DNA of 64,000 bases, taken from BCD1 sp965230565. GTDB lineage: Bacteria > Bacteroidota > Bacteroidia > Chitinophagales > Saprospiraceae. Below are positions 1-7,353 of the stretch, in pieces. The notes under the pieces are model-generated. The model made no database searches. It saw nothing but the letters and a program-made list of their open reading frames with translations, and was not told where the DNA came from. Made by a program: the position numbers and the translations under genes. Location of the stretch: assembly GCA_965230565.1 (NCBI GenBank), contig CBDDLH010000016.1:2232001-2296000 (forward strand). Reading direction: 5' to 3'. Numbering within the stretch: the first letter of the stretch is position 1; the number at the start of each line of letters is the position of its first letter.

Positions 1-307
1 CCCGGGTTTTCTTTCCCAGGGTTTTAAACACCTCGGTGATCTGAATAGCCAGTTCGCGGGTAGGCACCATTACCAAACACTTGATGCCGTCTGTTCGTCT
101 ATTGCGTTTTCGCTCCTGCAAAATATGGAGCACCGGAATGGCAAAGGCAGCCGTCTTTCCGGTACCCGTCCGGGCAATGGCCAGCACATCCTCTCCGTTC
201 AAAATATTGGGAATGGACTTGAACTGAATATCCGTTGGGCGCTTGAAGCCCATTTTATCCAGGTTCTTCTTAATTTCAGGAGAAATATTGTACTTTTCGA
301 ATTTCAT
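1..307 (-). CDS. DEAD-box RNA helicase, N-terminal part (runs off the left edge)
   Basis: ATP-dependent RNA helicase of the DEAD-box superfamily 2, acting in the cytoplasm on RNA structures or ribosome assembly. Only the first 102 residues are inside the window. The Q motif (FKRPTDIQ, residues 21-28), motif I/Walker A (ARTGTGKT, 45-52) and motif Ia (PTRELA, 82-87) are present in the right order and spacing, so the N-terminal RecA-like domain is intact as far as it goes. The DEAD and SAT motifs and the C-terminal domain lie outside. The ATG at 307 fits the family's normal N-terminus. Just upstream sits a long array of 7-bp repeats (313-414), which would form most of the mRNA leader. RhlE-type is likely, but the subfamily cannot be fixed from this part. 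Confidence 0.93.
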   Translation of the reverse strand, partial: MKFEKYNISPEIKKNLDKMGFKRPTDIQFKSIPNILNGEDVLAIARTGTGKTAAFAIPVLHILQERKRNRRTDGIKCLVMVPTRELAIQITEVFKTLGKKTR

Positions 308-312
308 GGTCC

Positions 313-414
313 GGTTGCTGGTTGCTGGTTTCTGGTTTCTGGTTTCTGGTTTCTGGTTGCTGGTTGCTGGTTTCTGGTTGCTGGTTCTGGTTGCTGGTTC
401 TGGTTTCAGGTTGC
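313..414 (-). repeat. Degenerate heptad array in the leader of the helicase gene
   Basis: About fourteen consecutive 6- to 7-bp units. On the plus strand they read GGTTGCT, GGTTTCT and occasionally GGTTCT; on the sense strand of the helicase they read AGCAACC, AGAAACC and AGAACC. The array ends 5 bp before the start codon. It is the longest member of a family found before at least six other genes in this window. Confidence 0.9.
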
Positions 415-493
415 AAAGTTACATTTTGGAATGGGAATGCAGGTATTTTAGTTAATTAATCAGCGTTTATCAGTTTGATCCGTTTCATCTGCG

Positions 494-515
494 CCTGCCT
501 GACGGCAAAGGCAGG
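494..515. repeat. Short inverted repeat of the CCTGCC...GGCAGG type
   Basis: CCTGCC pairs with GGCAGG around a TGACGGCAAA centre. A relative occurs at 5340-5371, and a shorter match (TGCCTGACGGCA) lies near 23274. It sits in the otherwise gene-free stretch 415-587, which also holds degenerate sequence resembling that in the 58.7-58.8 kb hairpin (CATCTGCG). Confidence 0.6.
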
Positions 516-587
516 TTCCAATATTATTGAACACGGATTTGAACTGGTTGAACTGACTTTAACAGAGCATTCCGACAAGTTTTAAAA

Positions 588-815
588 ATGAAAAACATAA
601 AATCATGGTATTACTTTTTTGCTTATGAAGCTGTTTGTATTGGACTCTTTTTCCATGAAAAAGCTCTTATTAATTGCGAACCATGTTTACCAGGAACTCC
701 TTGTCCACCTTGCATTAGTCAAGGACAAATAATATTATTCTGGATGGCAATAGTTGGCCTACCTGTTTTTTTAATTCTGCAATATTTATTTCCGAAATTT
801 ATTAATCGAAAATAA
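588..815 (+). CDS. Small membrane protein of unknown function
   Basis: 75 residues with two hydrophobic stretches, one at about residues 6-20 and one at about 48-68. Between them is a short cysteine- and proline-rich loop (CEPCLPGTPCPPC, residues 30-42) with four cysteines, which would be extracytoplasmic if both stretches span the membrane. The C-terminus is basic. I do not recognise a named family, although small proteins with this two-helix, CxPC-loop layout are common in Bacteroidota (recollection). Its stop codon is only 5 bp before the conserved N-terminal reading frame of the pseudouridine synthase that follows, so the two may be co-transcribed or translationally coupled. The gene is more AT-rich than its neighbours. 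Confidence 0.6.
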   Translation: MKNIKSWYYFFAYEAVCIGLFFHEKALINCEPCLPGTPCPPCISQGQIILFWMAIVGLPVFLILQYLFPKFINRK

Positions 816-870
816 ACCCATAAAAATAATATCCACACATATCGTCCCCGAATCTGCAGCCCCTTCTCGC

Positions 871-1722
871 TTGCAATACTACGCCAAAGAAATTTTCAGC
901 CATTTCATTCCCTCCAACAAAGGCGTGAAAAAAGCCATTATTCGGGAATTGATCATCGTGAATGGAAAACCATCTACGACGGGCTACCTTGTTCGACCCG
1001 GCGATGAGGTCACCTTACTTCAAGATGAAAGTAAACCTCCAAAAGATTACCAATTAAAGTTGGAAATCATTTATGAGGACGATCATCTGGCGGTGATTGT
1101 CAAACCAGCGGGCATTCCCACCAGCGGCAACCAGTTCAAGACCATACAGAATGCCTTACTTTTTAACCTGCGAGAAACGACCAAACCAGATGCCTTAAAC
1201 TGGCCAAAACCGGTTCACAGACTTGATGCTTCAACCTCCGGTCTGCTGTTGATTGCCAAAACCAAACTGGCTCAGGTGAGTTTGGGGCAACAATTTGAAG
1301 ACAAGCGTATTCAAAAGCGATACCACGCCATTGTCATTGGCCAACCAAGTCAAGCTGGTGAATGGAAATCCGAAATCGAAGGAAAATTTGCCCTCACCAC
1401 ATATACCACTTTAGAAACGATACCTTCCCTACGAAACGAATCGCTTTCTTTAATAGAACTTTATCCACATACCGGCAGAACTCATCAATTGCGTATCCAT
1501 CTCTCCGAAGCGGGCTTTCCGATTATGGGTGACAAACTTTATGGAACCAAAGGCGAGGTCTTCAGAGGAAAGGGTCTTTTCCTCAGTTCAACAGGAGTGA
1601 AATTTAATCACCCGGTAAACAATGAATTGCTTTCCTTTGAAATAGCCATTCCTGCAAAATTCAACTCCCTTTTAAAAAGAGAAAAAAGGCGTTGGGAGAA
1701 GTATAATGGGGAGCAATTATAA
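871..1722 (+). CDS. RluA-family pseudouridine synthase
   Basis: Isomerises specific uridines in 23S rRNA or tRNA to pseudouridine. An S4-like RNA-binding region covers roughly residues 15-55 (GVKKAIIRELIIVNGKP). The catalytic domain follows, with the family signature HRLDASTSGLLL holding the catalytic Asp, and later the HTGRTHQLRIHL and GDKLYG motifs. The start is a problem. The coordinate given uses a TTG at 871, but the same frame stays open upstream to 775 and encodes IKIISTHIVPESAAPSRL, which looks like the true N-terminus of Bacteroidota homologues. That extension contains no ATG, GTG or TTG; the best-placed codon is ATA at 820. Either the start is non-canonical or mutated, or there is a sequence error. 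Family call is firm, start is not. Confidence 0.9.
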   Translation: MQYYAKEIFSHFIPSNKGVKKAIIRELIIVNGKPSTTGYLVRPGDEVTLLQDESKPPKDYQLKLEIIYEDDHLAVIVKPAGIPTSGNQFKTIQNALLFNLRETTKPDALNWPKPVHRLDASTSGLLLIAKTKLAQVSLGQQFEDKRIQKRYHAIVIGQPSQAGEWKSEIEGKFALTTYTTLETIPSLRNESLSLIELYPHTGRTHQLRIHLSEAGFPIMGDKLYGTKGEVFRGKGLFLSSTGVKFNHPVNNELLSFEIAIPAKFNSLLKREKRRWEKYNGEQL

Positions 1723-1907
1723 TTAGAGTGTGTTTAAATTTTTTTCAAAAAATTTCCCCTAAACGGTATTTTATTCTAACATACGTGGAAAAATGGATGA
1801 CTGATTTCAATTATCCAATTTCCCGCCACCGACTGGGATGTTTTTTGAAATAAGAAGTTGATTTTCAATAAATAAAAATTTAACCATGATCTTAAATGAA
1901 TGATGGT

Positions 1908-1940
1908 AGAAATACTATTTTTTAAAAAAATAGTATTTCT
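1908..1940. repeat. Recurrent palindrome, copy 1
   Basis: Left arm AGAAATACTATTTTTT and right arm AAAAAATAGTATTTCT are exact reverse complements (16 bp each) separated by a single A. Copies lie at 44696-44729, 49325-49358 and 53562-53594, with a looser relative at 47098-47126. All are intergenic. The sequence between 1723 and 2034 otherwise holds only AT-rich DNA and the promoter at 1981-2012. Confidence 0.9.
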
Positions 1941-1980
1941 TGAAAATTTCTCCGTTCATCATCCCACCAAAATCTCAAAA

Positions 1981-2012
1981 TTTGGCATCTCCCCAAGGAA
2001 GTCTTACTTTTA
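1981..2012 (+). promoter_or_regulatory. Bacteroidota-type promoter
   Basis: TTTG at 1981-1984, then 20 bp, then TACTTTTA at 2005-2012. This matches the -33 TTTG / -7 TAnnTTTG pattern known for the phylum with one mismatch in the last base. It lies 23 bp before the ATG at 2035, which supports that start over the longer frame. Confidence 0.6.
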
Positions 2013-2034
2013 CGAAAAACTACCTTTTCTTGCT

Positions 2035-2496
2035 ATGAAAATTAAAATGACCTTACTGGTTTTTTTACTCCTGCCGGTACTAACCCTAAGTGCCCAAAAA
2101 GGGCTTAAAGGCAAATGGGAAGGAACCATCACCTGGGGCGGTTATGACAAAAAAGCCGGAGATAAATTTGAATTATATATTGAGGCCAAAGGCCACCGCG
2201 TCACCGGTCGCACCTATATCCACCAAAAAAACGGAGAAGTAATTTCGAGGGAATTCAAAGGCAGAATCTATGAAGACAGATCCATGTACCTGGAAGAAAT
2301 TCCGGAGCCAACAGCCGATAAAGACTCAGAATTCCAAGCGCCATCCAAGCTCAGAAGATACCAATTCCTCTTTACCCGAAGTATTTTTGAATCCACATTG
2401 GAAGGTCACTGGCAGGAAATGATTAAGGATCCCCTCAACAATAAAAGGGCCATTGGTCGGATTTATATGACCAAGGCGGATCAGTCGAAAGCATGA
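2035..2496 (+). CDS. Secreted protein of unknown function
   Basis: 153 residues. A clear Sec signal peptide (MKIKMTLLVFLLLPVLTLSA, cleavage about residue 20) is followed by a small all-beta-looking domain with alternating hydrophobic residues, including KGKWEGTITWGGYDKKAG and GHRVTGRTYI. The KGKWEGTITW opening resembles lipocalin-like or calycin-type secreted proteins of Bacteroidota, but I cannot name the family. The reading frame stays open back to 1900, but that stretch encodes the palindrome at 1908-1940 and the promoter, so the ATG at 2035 just before the signal peptide is the real start. The gene is followed by three GACCAGGAT repeats. Confidence 0.75.
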   Translation: MKIKMTLLVFLLLPVLTLSAQKGLKGKWEGTITWGGYDKKAGDKFELYIEAKGHRVTGRTYIHQKNGEVISREFKGRIYEDRSMYLEEIPEPTADKDSEFQAPSKLRRYQFLFTRSIFESTLEGHWQEMIKDPLNNKRAIGRIYMTKADQSKA

Positions 2497-2500
2497 CCGG

Positions 2501-2527
2501 GACCAGGATGACCAGGATGACCAGGAT
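2501..2527. repeat. Three tandem copies of GACCAGGAT
   Basis: Perfect 9-bp tandem repeats at 2501-2509, 2510-2518 and 2519-2527, starting 4 bp after the stop codon of the secreted protein. They are followed by CACAGAG-type degenerate sequence, another short-unit motif also seen near 20250-20285. Confidence 0.85.
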
Positions 2528-2571
2528 TTAATTACAGAGTACACTAAGTAAGCACAGAGGGGCTGTGAGTT

Positions 2572-2874
2572 TTAATCCTGCGCAATGTTGACTCTTTTCG
2601 CATTCACCCAGTGTTTTAGAAAAACTTTGTTGGTGCTTAATTCCACTATGTAGAATTTGCCATACGATCGAAAAACCTCAGATTGATTTATTGTTTCAAT
2701 TTCAACACCTTGGGCATTAATATAATTGGAGTGAATTAAGTATAATTGACCTTCCTTTTTCAAAATGTAGCCGACATGACTTTGATCAAATCCAATGAAA
2801 TGAATACCTTCTTTTACACTTTCATCTATTGCAGAAATATTCCCCACAGTTGAGCCCTCCGATATTTCAACCAC
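2572..2874 (-). CDS. Unknown protein, probably the C-terminal remnant of a broken gene
   Basis: 100 residues if started at the GTG at 2874, but the frame is open further upstream to a stop near 2940 and keeps looking like protein, so the GTG start is doubtful. The visible part contains FDQSHVGYIL and LYLIHSNYI. A His-Val-Gly segment followed by an IHSNY segment resembles the catalytic His region of cysteine-peptidase/NlpC-like secreted proteins in Bacteroidota (recollection, weak). No signal peptide is in this frame. About 100 bp upstream, in another frame, there is a short lipoprotein-like start (2963-3076). The simplest reading is one secreted or lipid-anchored protein disrupted by rearrangement involving the 28-bp repeat at 2950-2977. 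Confidence 0.45.
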   Translation of the reverse strand: MVEISEGSTVGNISAIDESVKEGIHFIGFDQSHVGYILKKEGQLYLIHSNYINAQGVEIETINQSEVFRSYGKFYIVELSTNKVFLKHWVNAKRVNIAQD

Positions 2875-2949
2875 ATCTGTGCCTAAGGCTAAACTCCTGG
2901 CTCCCGACTTTGGTTGATTGGACTTTGCTGAGCTAACTCATACCTGTTT

Positions 2950-2977
2950 AAATTGACCCCTCCTACTCTGCCAGCAT
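2950..2977. repeat. 28-bp direct repeat, copy 1
   Basis: Identical at 27 of 28 positions to 3138-3165. The second copy includes the true 3' end of the PaaZ-like gene (last codons, TAG stop and trailing bases). This copy therefore looks like a duplicated gene tail inserted into the neighbouring broken gene. Confidence 0.85.
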
Positions 2978-3076
2978 GTATTCACTAACTCCTTTAATGG
3001 ATAGCTGGTTTTTAGATGGTTCTTTACACCCATAATCTAGGACAAGCAGCAGGATAAAAAATATCTGAAATTTCAA
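2963..3076 (-). pseudogene. Lipoprotein-like N-terminal fragment
   Basis: A 37-codon frame starting at TTG 3076. It encodes a hydrophobic leader ending in a lipobox-like LDYGC and a short polar segment (KEPSKNQLSIKGV). It then runs into the copied PaaZ tail (MLAE and stop) within the 28-bp repeat. The start codon is weak and the protein stops almost at once, so it is more likely the head of a disrupted gene whose tail is the frame at 2572-2874 than a working gene. Confidence 0.35.
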
Positions 3077-3137
3077 AAGTCATTTTTTGTAATTAAAAAA
3101 CATGCAAATTCAGCATAAACCAAACTTAACCTTTAGG

Positions 3138-3165
3138 AAATTAACCCCTCCTACTCTGCCAGCAT
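3138..3165. repeat. 28-bp direct repeat, copy 2 (3' end of the PaaZ-like gene)
   Basis: Contains the original stop codon of the PaaZ-like gene (TAG, complement of 3151-3153) read in the frame that follows the frameshift near 3229. See 2950-2977. Confidence 0.85.
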
Positions 3166-3214
3166 TTTCACCATGGTCAGAATAGTCGCAATGGCCACCG
3201 TCTCTCCGGTTTCG

Positions 3215-5191
3215 TCATAGACATACCAGGAACTTCACGATTCCTTTGCGGAAGTCCTCATCATCTTTCTTTTCCTGCGCAATCTTTTCTTTCACCGTGA
3301 ACCTCACACCGATCGTCATGCCCGGGTAAACCGGCTTGGTAAACCGGCAATCTTCAATACCATAATTCAGCAGTACCGGCCCTTTTTTAGGTTCTACAAA
3401 TAATCCCGCAGCCTTGGACAACACAAAATAGCCATGTGCCACCCTTTGCTCAAAAATGGTACCTTCGAGAGAAGTAGCATCCATATGAGCATAAAAATTA
3501 TCCCCGCTCACGTTGGCGAAATTGGTGATATCGCTTTCCGTAACGGTGTGTTTATGGGTGATGACCGTTTCACCGATCTCCAGTTCTTCAAAGTGTTTGC
3601 GGAAAGAATGAACAGGTTTTTCCTTGTATTTACCGCCATACTGATACACACCTGTAACAGCCGAAACCATGGTCGGGTGCCCCTGAATGGCCGTGCGTTG
3701 CAAATAGTGTTTCACACCTCGAACTCCCCCTAATTCTTCGCCTCCTCCGGCTCTTCCCGGACCACCGTGAGCGAGCAACGGCATTACAGAACCATGTCCG
3801 GTACTCTCCGGAGCACTCTCGCGATTTAACATATGTATTCTTCCGTGCCATGCAGCTGACTCGACCACATAATCAGTGGCAATCTCCTCATCAAAAGTAC
3901 AGATGGTACTTACGAGAGATCCTTTGCCCATGTTGGCTAAGTCTATTGCTTCCGAAAGGTCCTTATAAGGCATGATGGTGCTCACCGGACCAAAGGCCTC
4001 CACATTGTGGGAATCCTGTTTATTAAACGGATCATCATTAAAAAATACGATCGGTGTGAAAAAGGCTCCGTTAGATTTATCTGCTCCGACTACCTCAAAA
4101 TTATCCGGATCACCAATTAATACATCACAACTTTTACTCAACAAATCCACCTTTTCCCTAACCGTTTTTTGCTGCGATTTGGAAACCAAAGCTCCCATGC
4201 GTACTCCTTCCACCTGTGGATCTCCGATAGTCGTTTTAGCCAGTGATTTGCGTAAAGCATCTTCGACATCACCAACAAGTTCTTCGGGAACAATAATCCG
4301 GCGAATGGCCGTACACTTCTGACCACACTTAATGGTCATTTCATTCCGGATCTCCTTGATAAATAAATCAAACTCAGGTGTACCGGGAACAGCATCCTTT
4401 CCCAGAACAGCAGCGTTCAAACTGTCAGCCTCCATATTGAAGGGAACTCCCTGCTCGGTTAACCTCGGATACGCCTTCAGCATCTTTCCGGTCGAGGCAG
4501 AGCCCGTAAAAGTAACCACATCCTGCGTCTGGACACCATCCAGAATGCCCACCCCACTTCCCTGCAACAATTGCAAGGAACCTTCCGGCAAAAGACCAGA
4601 CTCAATAATATCCCTCACCATGGCTTCTGTCAAAAATGAGGATAACTCTGAAGGCTTAACAACAGCAGGCATCCCGGCCAGTAAATTGACAGATATTTTT
4701 TCCAGCATTCCCCAGATCGGAAAATTAAAGGCGTTGATATGAACCGCCACTCCCTGCCGGGGAGTCATGATGTGGTGACCGATAAAAGTCCCTTCTTTGG
4801 ACAGACTCGCCATTTCCCCGTCAACATATACCTTACTGTTGGGAAACTGCTTTCTCAAACTGGCATAGGCAAACAAGGTGCCGATTCCTCCGTCGATATC
4901 AATCCAACTGTCAGTTCTGGTAGCGCCTGTTTTATAACTGGTGGGATAATATTTCTTGCGCATTCCGTGGAGGTGGAGTGCCAGCTTTTTGAGCATTAAA
5001 CCCCGCTCGTAGAAGGTCATTTGCCGCAAGGCCTTCCCGCCTGTTTTTCGGCCGTAATCCATGATGGCAGCAAAGTCCAGACCTTCCGTTGAGGAAGTAC
5101 CGATGAGTTCTCCGGTGATAGCGTTAAATTGTGGGATTCCTTCGCCGGTATGGTCAGTCCATTGACCCTGGATGTAATGTTGTAATTTCAT
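3215..5191 (-). CDS. paaZ: PaaZ-like bifunctional aldehyde dehydrogenase / MaoC-type enoyl-CoA hydratase
   Basis: Ring-opening enzyme of aerobic phenylacetate degradation: the MaoC domain hydrolyses oxepin-CoA and the ALDH domain oxidises the resulting semialdehyde with NADP. Residues 1 to about 500 are the ALDH domain, with the FTGSASTG nucleotide-loop motif at about 228, the general base Glu254 (NMEADS) and the catalytic Cys293 (KCGQKC). From about 530 the MaoC domain shows NVSGDNFYAHMD and AHGYFVLS. The frame stops early at 3215 (VKFLVCL). The missing tail is encoded without a gap in the next frame (WYVYDETGE ... ILTMVKMLAE) down to 3151, so a one-base indel near 3229 truncates the C-terminus by about 20 residues. 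No other paa gene is adjacent. The gene is preceded by TACCTTTG on its own strand. Confidence 0.92.
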   Translation of the reverse strand: MKLQHYIQGQWTDHTGEGIPQFNAITGELIGTSSTEGLDFAAIMDYGRKTGGKALRQMTFYERGLMLKKLALHLHGMRKKYYPTSYKTGATRTDSWIDIDGGIGTLFAYASLRKQFPNSKVYVDGEMASLSKEGTFIGHHIMTPRQGVAVHINAFNFPIWGMLEKISVNLLAGMPAVVKPSELSSFLTEAMVRDIIESGLLPEGSLQLLQGSGVGILDGVQTQDVVTFTGSASTGKMLKAYPRLTEQGVPFNMEADSLNAAVLGKDAVPGTPEFDLFIKEIRNEMTIKCGQKCTAIRRIIVPEELVGDVEDALRKSLAKTTIGDPQVEGVRMGALVSKSQQKTVREKVDLLSKSCDVLIGDPDNFEVVGADKSNGAFFTPIVFFNDDPFNKQDSHNVEAFGPVSTIMPYKDLSEAIDLANMGKGSLVSTICTFDEEIATDYVVESAAWHGRIHMLNRESAPESTGHGSVMPLLAHGGPGRAGGGEELGGVRGVKHYLQRTAIQGHPTMVSAVTGVYQYGGKYKEKPVHSFRKHFEELEIGETVITHKHTVTESDITNFANVSGDNFYAHMDATSLEGTIFEQRVAHGYFVLSKAAGLFVEPKKGPVLLNYGIEDCRFTKPVYPGMTIGVRFTVKEKIAQEKKDDEDFRKGIVKFLVCL

Positions 5192-5257
5192 CTCTTTTCA
5201 ATCTGATAATTTTCCAAAAAACTCGATTTGAAAATATACGAATGACTGTTCGTATGG

Positions 5258-5265
5258 CAAAGGTA
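5258..5265 (-). promoter_or_regulatory. -7 box for the PaaZ-like gene
   Basis: TACCTTTG on the minus strand, exact match to TAnnTTTG, 66 bp upstream of the start codon at 5191. Confidence 0.5.
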
Positions 5266-5284
5266 AGGATTTACCTTTTTATGC

Positions 5285-5330
5285 AAAAAAATACCGGCCG
5301 ATGTCTTCAAAGACAAGGGCCGGTATCCTT
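5285..5330 (-). terminator. Rho-independent terminator
   Basis: ATACCGGCC (5291-5299) pairs with GGCCGGTAT (5318-5326), with a second small stem TGTCTT/AAGACA in the loop. On the minus strand a run of seven T follows. It ends transcription of the gene at 5380-7038 before the PaaZ-like gene begins. Confidence 0.8.
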
Positions 5331-5339
5331 TTACGTTTT

Positions 5340-5371
5340 AAACCTGCCTGCCGACAATCGGAGGTAGGTTT
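5340..5371. repeat. Inverted repeat related to 494-515
   Basis: AAACCTGCCTGCCGA pairs with TCGGAGGTAGGTTT (two mismatches) around CAA. It lies directly after the stop codon of the gene at 5380-7038 and in front of the terminator. Confidence 0.65.
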
Positions 5372-5379
5372 TACATTTC

Positions 5380-7038
5380 TCAGGGTCTTTCCTCACAGAC
5401 CTCCCCGTAAATCCGGGCTGCCTGCATGAGGCCGTCTTCCGTATGTTCCACACCTCCTGCATTGATCATTTCAGCCAGATCTCCACAGTCCTCAAAGTAT
5501 TTTGCCATTCCTTTTTTAAATAACAGGAATGGGGTACTTGAAGTAGAGGTCGGAGCTTGTTCACCTGTTCTGTAAAAGGCAAATTCAATCTTTTTGTCTC
5601 CCAATTGATCATCGTAGGGATAATATTTGAACAATTGAATTCGAGGTGAATCGTAGATTATTTCAAGAATATGTTTACCAGCAACTTTGTTTCCCTTTGC
5701 TCCCGGAGTAAAATCCATCACTTTGAAAGTACGTCCATCAAAGGAAAACTCCTGAGTCTGGGCAGGATCCAGGCTGCTTGAAACATCTTTACCATCCACA
5801 GAATACTCGAAAACTACATTACCTTTTGGTCCGAAAACAAGATCACTGCCTTCTTCTGTGTTTACAACCATATTACCCTCTACTTTGATACCGTCAGCAA
5901 GCACCATGGCACCTGCCATACTTGCATTATCCTCCTCTTCTTCCGGAGCGGCCACATCCACATTATTTGATGGAGGAGCAGCAGCTTCCACATCGATAAA
6001 GAAGTGACGGCTGTCAACTCCATTGGTTTGAAAGGATTGTTGCATTCTCCTGATCTTGTCAACATACCTTTTGACCCCACCTTCTTTATAATCAATTTTC
6101 AGGCATTCGGTCGCGTATTTATTGGCATTTTCCAAATCATCCATCCAGTAATAAACCGTGGTCAGATTGAACAGACATGCATAACGTACTCTTTTGAGTT
6201 TACGATCATCGGCAGGATATTTGTCATATCCCATCCAAAAGTCGATGGCCGGTTTCAGGTCTGCTGCAATGGTTTCCATTGGCTCGTCTGCTTTCACCTT
6301 TTCAAAAGCTGCGTTCGTGGTTTCGTAGGCCTTCATGAAATCATCCTCAGAGGAGTGTTTTTTCACGATTTTGATCTCTTCCCGTTCACTTCTGTGCGGA
6401 TAACCGTAGCGGTAATTCACACTTGCGTTAACACTATTCATAGCATTTCTTACATAAGAAGCTGCGCTGTTGTTCAACGTATTCAATCTGCGTTTTTTCC
6501 AGTCTTCATAGGCTTTGGAATATGAGTTGAAGGAACTTCCCTTGATTTGTTCGACATTTTCCAGGTTGGTAATTTGAGCTTCGTGGATAAGGTTTCCGTG
6601 AAAATCATAAACCCTGTAGCTCACCGGCATGTAATAATGATACTGCATGAAGTAGCTGGTGGTTTTGGAAACCTTTCCATCCTTGGATTTCTTCTCGGTA
6701 ACTTTTTTCCCAACTTCATTTTTTACCGTCCGGGCGTTACCCACTGAAATCTGGATCCTGACGTGAGCGTTTCCGTTGACTTTTTTGAACCCTCCAAGGT
6801 TCACCTTATTCATCGCACCCTGCCTGGTTATTTTGCCACTTTCAAAAATAGAGTGGCCATGAATATATCCACTACCATAAAGATTAACCCTGTAGGTGGT
6901 GAATTCGTTATCCAGTGGATTGCTGGGGAGCTGGGTGTAATTAACTGTAAATCTTTCATTCTTCACTTTTTGGGCAGACAGCTGGACTCCCAGTAATAAT
7001 ACAGCTGCCAAAGAGAGCGTAAAAATTTTAATTCTCAT
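5380..7038 (-). CDS. Secreted protein of unknown function with a helical repeat-like region
   Basis: 552 residues. The Sec signal peptide is MRIKIFTLSLAAVLLLGVQLSA, cleaved about residue 22, and fixes the start at 7038; the open frame upstream to 7143 is AT-rich leader. The first third looks beta-rich (DNEFTTYRVNLYGSGYIHG, SYRVYDFHGNLIHEA). The middle (about 200-360) is alpha-helical with TPR-like spacing (AAFEKVKADEPMETIAADLKP ... YYWMDDLENANKYATECL). The C-terminal third returns to beta and may form a separate domain. I do not recognise the family; periplasmic location is the only safe inference. A promoter-like TATATTTG lies 63 bp upstream and a strong terminator follows, so it is probably a single-gene unit. 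Confidence 0.8.
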   Translation of the reverse strand: MRIKIFTLSLAAVLLLGVQLSAQKVKNERFTVNYTQLPSNPLDNEFTTYRVNLYGSGYIHGHSIFESGKITRQGAMNKVNLGGFKKVNGNAHVRIQISVGNARTVKNEVGKKVTEKKSKDGKVSKTTSYFMQYHYYMPVSYRVYDFHGNLIHEAQITNLENVEQIKGSSFNSYSKAYEDWKKRRLNTLNNSAASYVRNAMNSVNASVNYRYGYPHRSEREEIKIVKKHSSEDDFMKAYETTNAAFEKVKADEPMETIAADLKPAIDFWMGYDKYPADDRKLKRVRYACLFNLTTVYYWMDDLENANKYATECLKIDYKEGGVKRYVDKIRRMQQSFQTNGVDSRHFFIDVEAAAPPSNNVDVAAPEEEEDNASMAGAMVLADGIKVEGNMVVNTEEGSDLVFGPKGNVVFEYSVDGKDVSSSLDPAQTQEFSFDGRTFKVMDFTPGAKGNKVAGKHILEIIYDSPRIQLFKYYPYDDQLGDKKIEFAFYRTGEQAPTSTSSTPFLLFKKGMAKYFEDCGDLAEMINAGGVEHTEDGLMQAARIYGEVCEERP

Positions 7039-7100
7039 ACGTAAAATGTTTAGTTTAAAGAGTTTTAAATAGGGCAAAATGACACATTTCTTGCCTGGCA

Positions 7101-7108
7101 CAAATATA
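7101..7108 (-). promoter_or_regulatory. -7 box for the 5380-7038 gene
   Basis: TATATTTG on the minus strand, exact TAnnTTTG match, 63 bp before the start at 7038. The DNA between 7109 and 7290 is AT-rich without other visible structure. Confidence 0.5.
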
Positions 7109-7293
7109 ATTAAAAAAATGATTAAACTATAATATATAATCAATTTATTTACAAAATGTATTTTATCCGCAAATCCTTAAAAAGTAAGGAATTGATTTAA
7201 CGTCCGGGTTATATTCCTTTTACATTTATCAGAAATTAAAAAGTCCTCTGCCTTGAAACTATATCGATAAAAGGGAAAAAACTTACCCAACGA

Positions 7294-7323
7294 AAAAGGC
7301 CCGGGACAAGTCCTGAGCCTTTT
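7294..7323 (-). terminator. Terminator after the ABC permease gene
   Basis: AAAGGC ... GCCTTT stem closing a GC-rich hairpin (CCCGGGAC / GTCCTGA). It lies 30 bp past the stop of the gene at 7354. Confidence 0.65.
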
Positions 7324-7353
7324 GTATGATTTTTTTAAAATTTTAAACCGTTC

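Noticed and set aside
125..455. Two overlapping plus-strand frames across the helicase leader
   Set aside because: They are translations of the heptad repeat array and of the antisense of the helicase gene; the repetitive GFWFLVAGCWF composition is not a protein.
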